This document shows positions 10,438 through 19,729 of a DNA stretch of 64,000 nucleotides, one piece after another (positions within the stretch are counted from its first letter, which is position 1; each line of letters starts with the position of its first letter). The position numbers and the translations under genes were made by a program. The notes under the pieces are model-generated. The model saw only the letters and a list, made by a program, of their open reading frames with translations, was not told where the DNA came from and ran no database searches. Location: the NCBI GenBank assembly GCA_030998225.1, contig JAPYXD010000598.1, positions 248,001 to 312,000 on the forward strand. Direction: 5' to 3'. The DNA is from Diplolepis rosae. Its lineage: Eukaryota; Arthropoda; Insecta; Hymenoptera; Diplolepididae.

Positions 10438-11362
10438 TGTTACGCGCCCAAATCGTTCACGCGGGAAAGCACTTAAAATTTAAAAGTTATAATTGATCTT
10501 TTTCTTGTTCTTCCACAATAAAGAATTAAAATTCACCTCGACCGCGAATGAACTTAGTTTATTAGGTTTACACTAAAGGACATCGGGCAATTGAAGTGAA
10601 AAAAAAAAGAGAACTGATTAAAGTGGATAAAATTTAATAATACGTTTTATTCTCAAAAAGGATATGGAAAATTAAAATAAAAACTCAAGAGTCGTTTTTT
10701 TTGGTCTATGTTCCAAAATTGTCGAAGATTCTCTGTTCGTCGATCTGTCGTCAGGGTCAGATCCTGGCACGTCACAGCGCCCAGAGATCCGCCTTTATTC
10801 TCCCACTCTTTCGTGACTAGCCAATTAGTTTTTACATCTAACCCCTACTCTTAATTCTATTTCAATCCCTATCGACTCTTTAACTACTTGTTAGATGACA
10901 AACTTAAGGCATGATTTGATGGGCATCGCTCGACCCTTAACATATGGAACGTCTTGTGTCCAAGTGGTTCTGACCGTTCTTTTATGACACAATGCAGCTT
11001 AGACCGTTCTAAGCCCATAGTTTTATAGTTTTTGAACACTTAGGGTTGTTTGAGTGATTTATTACATTTCGAGTCCTTTTCAGCTGAAAGTCCTTTATTT
11101 TCTACGTCGTAAATAAAATAGTAAAGAAATACAGTCTACGCTCTTCTAAGAAGTTCTGTTTTATATAAATTGTCATTCCTAATCTCAGTTCTCTTTTTTT
11201 TCACTTCAATTGCCCGATGTCCTTTAGTGTAAACCTAATATACTAAGTTCATTCGCGGTCGAGGTGAATATTAATTCTTTATTGTGGAAGAACAAGAAAA
11301 AGATCAATTATAACTTTTAAATTTTAAGTGCTTTCCCGCGTGAACGATTTGGGCGCGTAACA
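10438..11362 (-). repeat. Element A 5' LTR with palindromic arms
   Basis: The unit is 925 bp, TGTTACGCGCCC...GGGCGCGTAACA. Arms of about 165-180 bp (10438-10618 and 11186-11362) are reverse complements. They enclose the core 10605-11183, which matches 1064-1641. The arm sequence is unrelated to that of the 3' LTR. Confidence 0.75.
10605..11183 (-). repeat. LTR core shared by both ends of element A, copy 2
   Basis: Partner of 1064-1641, with few mismatches and one single-base indel. Confidence 0.9.
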
Positions 11363-11366
11363 AGCA
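11363..11366. other. AGCA spacer between element A and the next LTR
   Basis: The local sequence is GTAACA-AGCA-TGTAAC, a near palindrome formed by two abutting LTR ends. Confidence 0.6.
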
Positions 11367-12506
11367 TGTAACGCGCCGAGTCACTTTAAACGGGAACTTT
11401 TGAATTTCAATAATAATTTCCAATTGTGAAGACTGGGTGGGAGCTCACCACATCAAAGAGTGAAAACTCACCTTGTCGGAGTGAAATTGCTTCGATGAAA
11501 TAAGTCTTACTTATTTAAAATGGAAATAAAATCCAAGGTATATTAAATTAATTAAACTTAATTAATTTATTGTACACAACAGCTCAAACTGTTATATTTA
11601 TTTAATTCAAATATGTATTATAAACTTTAATAACTTTATATTCTTATTACAATCACGAAGATGATATGTAACAAAAACTCTAAGTCCTTTTCTTTAAAAC
11701 GATCTCGCGCGCGGATCAATCGATCAAGTGGTCCAGATCAATCTGAATCTCTCGCGATGAAGTCTTTTAGGCTTCACCGTCACATGTGTAATTGCGCACC
11801 CTTTCTGCGTCCTCCCACTAATTAGGTTAAGTGCGACCAGCCAATCAAACTTATTTTGTATCCCTACTTATTAGGATAATTCCTAGATTACTTTCCCTAC
11901 TACTAGATTCCTAGAGCGCACGTGTTTTTCTACATCACAGTATGCCGCATGAGCTTCATATCACGTTTCACGCATTTCGAATTCGCTAGAAATCTAACTC
12001 GTTATAATTGATAAGTTGTACAGGAAAATATCCTGTCAAATATAAAACTTGATATGTTTAATTTATTGAACGTTAGTCGCGACAACTAGTCGCCTGGTTC
12101 ATTCTTAAATAAACAATTATATGAAACCTTAGGACCTTAGATTAAGTTGAATTTCTACGATGCAAATAATCATTTTTAAGAATTCTTTGAAGAAAGCCTG
12201 CTACTAACAAAAATAATTAGTTCTTAGAAAACTCATAATAATTAAATGAAAGGCTAATCACACTCTTCCCAATCAGCATAATAACTCTCATTCAATGTAT
12301 ATAATTATTAACAAGAATGTTATTCATGTCGAGTCACTCTTAAGTCTAGCCAATCTCTTAAAACAAATTTCTTTACTTTATTATTAAAATAAAATAAAAC
12401 AATATAATTTTATTTTAATTTACTTAACCTTTTGATTCTAAGCATAATTTGAAAATTCCCTCCAGTTTAAAAGCGCGCTCTGGTGACGAAATCAGCAATC
12501 GTCACA
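11367..12506 (-). repeat. Solo LTR of the same family (minus orientation)
   Basis: The unit is 1140 bp with ends TGTAACGCGCC and AATCGTCACA. It has AGCA on both sides (11363-11366 and 12507-12510), as expected for a solo LTR with a 4-bp duplication. Its 11367-12054 part is an inverted copy of 1-687. It carries the family motif (AGCCAATCTC and GTCGAGT, minus sense) near 12330-12355. Confidence 0.7.
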
Positions 12507-12510
12507 AGCA
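12507..12510. other. AGCA spacer between solo LTR and element B
   Basis: The local sequence is TCGTCACA-AGCA-TGTGACGA, again two LTR ends back to back. Confidence 0.6.
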
Positions 12511-13667
12511 TGTGACGATGGCCGATTTTGTCACAAGAGTGCGCTTTAAAATTAGCGGTAATATTTGAATTAAGACATTTTAATTGACATTGAAGACTTC
12601 CTTTACTAAGTAAAGGAAAGAAAAGTATAAAACAAAAGATTTAAATTAAAATAATTTAAGAAATATAGAATAGAGATAATCGAGATTGGCAAAACTAGAG
12701 ACTAAGGAGCAATTCGACATGAAATAATATTATTCTATAATATGAATTTGAAGAATGGAGAATGAGAGTGATGTAATTTGATGGAATATAACGAACTTTG
12801 TTTAATAATTTGCAATATTTATAAATTGCTAGCGTAAGGCTTACTTTTACGTCTTGATAGAATTTATAGTTGATTTTTCATAGAAATAAGGTTTAATATT
12901 AGTTATCAGAATAGTTCAATTTTGTTTACTTCAAAACAGACCGAGGCGACGGATTTTCGCGGTAGAAAACAGATAAGTAGTTGATAAAGACTTTTAAGAT
13001 GTCAAGAGAGATTTTCTTTCACACGTCGTTAAATTTAACGATCTAAATTTCTAACGAATTTTGTGTTTAGGAAACGTGACTTTAAGCTCATATGAAATCC
13101 CTCACACGTGCATTCAAAGAATTAGAAGTAGAGATTATGATTCAGAGAAAATGTTAAAAAGAAGGGATAAAAAATGCGTTTGATTGGCTTATAATATTCT
13201 AATTAATTAGTGGGGAAACGCAGTAAGTGTGCGCAAGGGATTTTCGTTAGCGAAGCGCAAGAGGCTGCATCGACGAAGGACCAGAAATAATCTGACGATT
13301 CGATCGGTAGATCCGCACTGGATCAGATTATATTGTCGGTCTCTCTTTTCTTTTCAATTATTATTGTTTGGACTTAGAGTTTTTTGTAAAGTTTTTTATC
13401 TTTTCTAACATATTTTTATATTCATAATAAAAGCTTCATTAGTGTAATCTTATAAATTACGTATTATTATTATTACCTTTGACGGATAATAAATTTCATT
13501 TTAAATTAACTAAAATAAGTTTATCCATTTTAGATAACTCGGGCAAGGTGAGTTTCCACTCTTTAAAAGTGGTGAACCCATACTCAGGATAAAACAATTT
13601 AAATATTATTCAAAGTTAAATTTAAAAATTACCGACGTTTAGCGCCAAAACGGCTCGGCGCGTCACA
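12511..13667 (+). repeat. LTR at the 5' side of element B
   Basis: The unit is 1157 bp, TGTGACG...CGTCACA with a perfect 7-bp terminal inversion. AGCA lies on both sides (12507, 13668), so it also fits a solo LTR. It contains GAGATTGGC and GCAATTCGAC around 12680-12725. Confidence 0.75.
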
Positions 13668-14762
13668 AGCACTTACTGCTGGAGCCATCTATTGACAAAC
13701 AGCGAGAACTTAGTTGTGCACCTAATAGATAAAAATCCAAAAATAAAAATTTCTTAAAAAATTCAAAATATCTCAAAAGCGGTAAAAAATCCCCCGTAAC
13801 TAATCCCGTGAAAAAAAATTTCAAAAATTAAATTAAATTAAATTAAAATTAAAAAATTAAATATTAATTAAAAAGTAAAGGTTACAACTTCGAAAACCTT
13901 GAAATTAATTTTTTTAATATACTATTGTATATGCATTATAGGTATTGAGAAAGAAATACTTTGAGACTAATGATTTTGTTTACTGTAATTTATTAGAGTT
14001 ATCAACGATTCGGACATGACGTAAACTTATACCAATGGATACAACAAAGACAAGTGATGTATAATATGCAATATGTACTCAACGTTGAGACAGATAATCG
14101 ACCCTTTATCCCTGCGACATGTAATTCAAATCTCCTTAAGTCTGATTTCAGTTTCGAATAAAGTACAATTTTAATCAAAGGAAGTAAAAAGTATAATAAA
14201 AAAGTAAAAATTAAATTAAATGAAATTAATTTGGGCGAGAATTAGCAATAAAATATCAAGACGTGTTAAATGATTCTCATTTTTCGTTTAATTTTCTTAT
14301 TTGCTAGCGATATCAAGTGAGCTCGTGAGATTAAAAGTCATTTGACTGATTAATTTCTGAATATTTCCACTTCTTTTTCCTTTATATCTCAGCAATAATT
14401 CCTTTGATACAAACAAAAATATATTTCAGTGCATTTATTTGAATCCAAATTCGAGTTTTGTTAAATAAATAATTTATTTGACATATAATTTTTAATTAAA
14501 ATAAACAGTTGATTCAATTAATGCTGTATTAATTTACTCAAGGACTTATCTTTATGCAACTGAATTCACTGAAACAAACTGTTTTGTATGAATTAAAGAA
14601 ATTTGTTTTTTCTGAGTGAAAATATATATGTTTTCACACTATCGCAGAGGCAGATTTCAACAGCGATGCAGTTTTAATCGGTGTAGTAATTCAACAGAAA
14701 TGCTCTTTTTATCGGCGATAGTCTCATGTACATGTCACCCACGAAGTGTCCGTTTAATTAGA
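13668..14762 (+). repeat. 1095-bp direct repeat, copy 1
   Basis: It starts AGCACTTACTGCTGG and ends CCGTTTAATTAGA. The partner 24198-25292 has the same length with about five substitutions and no indel visible to me. It is AT-rich with no coding frame of note. It replaces the stretch where the primer site should be: the next bases, GAAGTGGGATACCAC, match element A just inside its primer site. Confidence 0.9.
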
Positions 14763-15698
14763 GAAGTGGGATACCACAAAACTCGCCGCGAGTGGATTAC
14801 TAAAAAATAAATAAATAAAACTGAAAACTCTAAGTGAATCAAGTGACTGTGAGAAAAAGAAAAAACCTTTGTGAATAATAATGTTCAAACTTAAGTTTTA
14901 GTGTGGTTGTCACTTGCGCAGTGTATTTCGAGGAACAGTTTCAACAGTTTGAAAATAAAATTTTTCTTTAAAAAGGAGCAAATTTATGAGGATATCGTAA
15001 GAGTTGCTGAGGATCTGAGACCATCGTGGAAGCGGACAAGGATTCTTTTCTCTCAAGTACTAACCTTAGTAGCGGGCTGAACTAAGTAGGGTCGTGAAAC
15101 GGGGTGGAAAGAGAGAAAGGAAGGAAGCTGCTAGAGGAAGCCTGGATCAAACTTGGAACCAGACAAGGCCGCAACTGTCACTTAGGTTTTAGTGGGTTTC
15201 CTTCGTGATCTTTACCGGTAAAAGGCCGAGGTTGTGAAGCGACGTGGGTCCCACCACCCTCAAATTCAAGAAGGGTGTTACCTATGTCGTCAGGCCCATC
15301 GAGGGATTATTCAAGGACTTCTTAGGGACCAAGGATATCTGGTATCAGTTGGAATACGTCGAGGGAAATATCCGAAAAGGTTGACATGCAAAAGTGAAAG
15401 TGAAAAGTGAAAAAGCAGAGCATTAATAAAAGGTGCAAGTGATAGTGTGTGAGAGCATGTCAGCCTGTCTTCCAGAACTTCCAATGTAAGTCGTTTCGCT
15501 CTAATATTATTGCCAATCTCGCTTTTGTAATTTTTTATGTTTATAAACAATTGAGATTTTGTTTGTTTGTGGGGTTCTTATTTGTTTTGATTTCGGTTAG
15601 ATCAAGGATCGAAATAGGTTTTTTTTTTGTTAGGTAAAAAAAAAGGGGGTCAAAAGCCTAATTAGCATTTGTTTATAATTTTTATATAAATTTATAAA
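14763..15698 (+). other. Element B leader with candidate splice donor
   Basis: The leader is about 935 bp, non-coding, and starts inside the primer-site region. GTAAGT at 15486-15491 sits in CCAATGTAAGTCG, shared with element A. The GCCAATCTCG motif follows about 28 bp later. A pyrimidine-rich TTTTTTTTTTGTTAG near 15620-15635 could be an acceptor. Confidence 0.5.
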
Positions 15699-17195
15699 AT
15701 GCCTAAAGCAACTCGTGGTAGGGCGACAAGGGTGTCTACTAGAACAACAGGGCGATCTAATAGGCAGACAGTGGAGAATAATTTAAGAAGTGCGGAAGTC
15801 AATTCTCCGGATATGAGATTACGCAGTGGAACCATGAATGCACCCCTTTTGAATCGTGAACAATTTTCTAATGCTGCGGAACTTCTGAGGGATTCGGGAA
15901 GACATGAAGAAACTTCAATGCCTGCGAATTCAGGAAATCCAATGAATTTGTATTCTGCTCAAGCCAGTACTTCACGAGAGATTCCTGATTTACAGATTGC
16001 TGCAGTGCATACAGATAGAGAAGGTAGCGTGCTAACAGGCGCGACCAGCACGTCTGGATTATTCTCTGTGCCCTTAAGTGAGCCCGAGAATCCAATTCCA
16101 TTCAAGGCAGCCCTCGAATTTATTCCTAAATCGTTTGACGGATATAATTTACCAGTCTCGCGGTTTATTAATGATTGTATTTATGCCCGAAATTCAATTG
16201 CCGCTAGAGATCGACAGTACTTATTTTTAATGGTTCGTACTAGAATAGCAGGAAGGGCATATGCGACATTGCAGGATCGTGATATCCATTCTTTAGAAGA
16301 TTTGCTGCGACATCTTAAAATCACATTTACGGAAACTCGAAATCTCTCCCAGTTGAATACTATGCTTGCCAATGTAGCTCAAAGAGAGAGTGAAAAAGTC
16401 CTAGATTTTGGAACGAGAGTGGGGGAAATTTTGACAAATATAATTGAACTAGTAGAAGAAACAAACTCTGAAGATTATGCTAGGGCATTAATAAAGTCTG
16501 CTCGTGACACTGCTCTAGATAATTTTATAATGGGATTGAAAAGAGAATTAGCTGTTAGAGTTAGGGGCGGACATCCGAATACCTTACAGGAAGCGATTAA
16601 TTTAGCCCGGACCGCTGAATGGGAAATTGCACGTGAATCGACACTCGATCGGAAGGATTTAGAAAGATTTTCTAGTGAGAATATGTTAAAAGAGACCCGT
16701 AAAAAATTTGAAAATCAAAATCGAACGCAAAATAGGTTTCGTCCTTATCATACTGATGCAAAAATTCGTCAATTTTCTGGTGGGGAATTTAATAGCTTTA
16801 ATAATAGGGGTGGAAATCGAGGTCGGGTCAATAAAAATTTTAATTCTCGAATTTTAGCAACAAATAGAGTTTGTGAGGGATGTGGTGAAGAAGGTCATCT
16901 AGTTATAGGATGTTTGCGCATGACCGGAAATGAACAGATCATCTGTCATGCTTGTAGAAAGACAGGGCATATTGTAAGAGAATGTCCAAATCTGAAAGCT
17001 GACCGTCCTATTTGCTATAATTGTCAAAAACCCGGACATCTTGCTAGGAACTGCACAGCGAAAAGAAATGATGGGAAGGATACAACTGAGTGTAATTATT
17101 GTAAAAAGTCTGGTCACACATATGATGAATGTAGAAAACGTTTAAAAAAGGAGGAAGAATCGCGTGCCGCTAAAGAAATTAATTTAAACGAGTAA
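15699..17195 (+). CDS. Element B gag
   Basis: The frame is 498 codons. An Arg/Thr-rich N-terminus is followed by a capsid-like region with PIPFKAALEFIPKSFDG, which is also in element A. Four zinc knuckles of the C-x2-C-x4-H-x4-C form close the protein: CEGCGEEGHLVIGC, CHACRKTGHIVREC, CYNCQKPGHLARNC and CNYCKKSGHTYDEC. It would form the virus-like particle and package the element's RNA. The stop TAA at 17193 lies four bases after a -1 slip heptamer that leads into pol. The frame is undamaged, unlike pol. Confidence 0.9.
   Translation: MPKATRGRATRVSTRTTGRSNRQTVENNLRSAEVNSPDMRLRSGTMNAPLLNREQFSNAAELLRDSGRHEETSMPANSGNPMNLYSAQASTSREIPDLQIAAVHTDREGSVLTGATSTSGLFSVPLSEPENPIPFKAALEFIPKSFDGYNLPVSRFINDCIYARNSIAARDRQYLFLMVRTRIAGRAYATLQDRDIHSLEDLLRHLKITFTETRNLSQLNTMLANVAQRESEKVLDFGTRVGEILTNIIELVEETNSEDYARALIKSARDTALDNFIMGLKRELAVRVRGGHPNTLQEAINLARTAEWEIARESTLDRKDLERFSSENMLKETRKKFENQNRTQNRFRPYHTDAKIRQFSGGEFNSFNNRGGNRGRVNKNFNSRILATNRVCEGCGEEGHLVIGCLRMTGNEQIICHACRKTGHIVRECPNLKADRPICYNCQKPGHLARNCTAKRNDGKDTTECNYCKKSGHTYDECRKRLKKEEESRAAKEINLNE
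17183..17189 (+). promoter_or_regulatory. -1 ribosomal frameshift heptamer of element B
   Basis: T TTA AAC in gag frame is followed by GAG TAA. Reading -1 from here continues without a stop into the protease frame, so pol does not need its own start codon. The heptamer is the same as in element A. Confidence 0.82.
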
Positions 17196-19729
17196 CAAGC
17201 TCATCGGAATTGTGCAACGACGAGCTTTTTAAAGGAATAGCACCTCTTAAACGCGTGATTATGAATTTTGCAGCGACGGTTAAAAGGCCTTCACCCAGTA
17301 TTGATTTAAACAGTACAGATTTTAAAAATGGTAGTGGTAGATTTATAATAGACACTGGAGCAGAATTAAATCTAATTAAACAAAAACGAGTAAAATCAAA
17401 CATCTGTATCAATTCAAACTTAAAATACGATTTATTAGGCATAAATGAAAAAGGCGTGCGAACTCGTGGACAAGTCGAGATAAAAATAAGTCAAACTGCA
17501 ATTGCTTTCCAAGTTGTTTCCAATAGTTTTCCTATAGAATCCGATGGTATGTTGGGGATGCCATTTTTATCCAATTCGGTGATTGACCTGCAAACAAAAC
17601 AAATACAAAATAAGTTAGGTATTTTCCCTATTTTGGAAGCGAAAAAGAATGCGAAAATAAAATTAAAAGCTCGAACAAAACAATTGATTACATTGCCTGT
17701 AAAAAATCCTCAATTAAAAGAAGGATATTTTCCATTAGTTCCTACAGGACCAGGAGTGTATCTAGGAGAATCACTAGTATCGGTTGTTAATGAAAAAATT
17801 CAAATTTACTGTATAAATACCACTGCTTGTGAAGTCGAATTAATTGTACCGCCGGTAGAAATTGAAGAATTTGAGGTAATGGAATCTGCACCAAGGTCTG
17901 CAAAAAGGGCCGTTAATAGTGAAAATTCTACTAATTCACATAGGGATCGATTTCAAAAATTAATATCAGAACTAGATTTAACAAATTTAAATTTTGAAGA
18001 AAAAAGAAGCTTGCTTAAAACTATCGAAAAATTTCTTTACCAATTTTTTATTAAAGGGGATAAGCTAGGGTGTACTAATGTCGTTAAACATGTTATAAAC
18101 ACTATAAACGAGGAACCAGTCAGGAAACCGAATCATCGACTACCTATAGTTCAACGAGAATTCGTAAAACAGGAGGGAAAAGCTCTTTTAGATGAGGGAA
18201 AAATTCAACAATCTGACTCACCTTATAATTCACCTGTGTGGGTGGTACCGAAAAAAGCAGATCCACAAGGGAATCGGCGATGGCGGATGGTAATTGATTA
18301 TCGTCTGCTTAATGAAAAAACCGTAGGAGATGCATATCCACTTCCTAATATAACCGACATATTAGACCAATTAGGAGGCTCTAAATATTTTACAGTGTTA
18401 AACTTAGCTGCTGGCTTTCACCAGATTGAAGTTGAGCCTAAAGATAGATATAAAACCGCATTCTCAACACCTTTTGGGCATTTTGAGTTCGTAAGAATGC
18501 CATTTGGTCTGAAAAACGCCCCTGCTACTTTTCAGAGGCTGATGGATAGAGTTCTTTCTGGATTACAGGGTATTGAACTCTTCATTTATATGGATGACAT
18601 TGTGATTTATGCAAAATCCTTGAAGGAGCATAATCAAAAGCTTGAAAAGTTGCTTGGTCGTTTAAAAACTGCTGGCTTAGTTTTGCAACCAGAAAAATGT
18701 CTTTTTCTTCGCAAGGAAATAGGTTACTTAGGACATACAATATCTGAAAATGGCGTACGGCCAGACCCGAAAAAGGTAGAAGCTGTTAAAAATTTTCCAA
18801 AACCTACAGGTCGCAAAAATGTTAAGCAGTTTTTAGGTCTAGCCGGCTATTATAGGCGTTTCATACCAAATTTTGCGTTCATTGCCAAACCTCTTACACA
18901 ATTATTAAAGAAAAAATCACTTTTTATTTGGACTGACGAAACTCAAAAGGCATTTAATACTCTTAAAGAAATTTTATGTTCTGAACCAATTTTACAGTAT
19001 CCGGATTTTACGAAACCTTTTATTATAACTACGGATGCTTCTAATTACGCGGTAGGTGCTGTTTTGAGTCAGGGAATAATAGGGGAAGATTTACCGATTT
19101 CATATGCATCTACAACCCTAGGGAATGCAGAAATGAATTACACCACGACAGAGAAGGAGTTGTATGCTATTATCTTTGCAATTAAGCAATTTCGTCCTTA
19201 TATTTATGGTCAAAGGTTTAAGTTGGTGACAGACCATCGTCCATTAGTATGGCTTTGTAATCTAAAGGACCCTACAGTTGGATCTAGATTAGCTAGATGG
19301 AAAATAAAGCTTCAAGAGTATGATTATGAGATAGTTTACAAGCCAGGACGGGTAAACGCTAATGCGGATGCGCTTTCCAGGAATCCGGTAGTTGATTTGG
19401 ATTTGGTTGAAAAGGGAGGTCACGGCTTGCCGGTTGCGAATCGTGGCGACTTGCTAACTGCGGACGTGCCCTCCACAAGTGATGTAATGTTTCACGAGTA
19501 CCCTATAGAGAAAGTTTTTCCTAGTATAAATGATGAGTTTTGTAGTGAGATCGAGGGTAACTTCGAGACCGATACAGAATTGAATGAGAGAGAGAGAGAG
19601 AGAATCCGGTACTCTAGACGAGAGTGGCGTTCTGACGAGAACCTTACCGGGGGTGCGAGTAGGTCTCTCTCAAAAGAGAAGGCCCTCTCGAGGTTTGCGA
19701 ACCCTTCAAGGTGCTGCAGCAATCGTTGA
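17190..19729 (+). CDS. Element B protease-reverse transcriptase-RNase H (pol, 5' part)
   Basis: Pol is entered by the -1 slip at 17183-17189; the first TTG of the open stretch is at 17210. Protease has FIIDTGAELNLIK near residue 50. RT has YMDD and LKNAPATFQ, but motif A reads VLNLAAGFHQ where element A has VLDLAAGFHQ. The codon is AAC instead of GAC, which removes a metal-binding Asp and should abolish polymerisation. RNase H is recognisable by TTDAS, TTEKELYAI and TDHRPLVWL. The frame then enters a (GA)n run and ends 145 bp after the integrase frame has begun, which indicates a frameshift inside pol. Confidence 0.88.

Larger units (their letters stand above)
692..11362 (-). mobile_element. 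Element A: Ty3/gypsy LTR retrotransposon (minus strand)
   Basis: On the minus strand the order is 5' LTR (11362-10438), primer site (10427-10411), leader, gag (9450-8044), protease-RT-RNase H (8035-5279), integrase (5194-3347), purine tract (2820-2810) and 3' LTR (2809-692). There is no env-like frame downstream of the integrase. A -1 slip site joins gag to pol. Protease has lost its catalytic Asp and two TGA codons interrupt pol, so the copy is inactive. The LTR pair is unusual: the cores are near-identical but the outer ends are different and palindromic. A mariner-type element interrupts the 3' LTR. Most boundaries come from TGT...ACA ends and flanking AGTA/AGCA. Confidence 0.85.
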
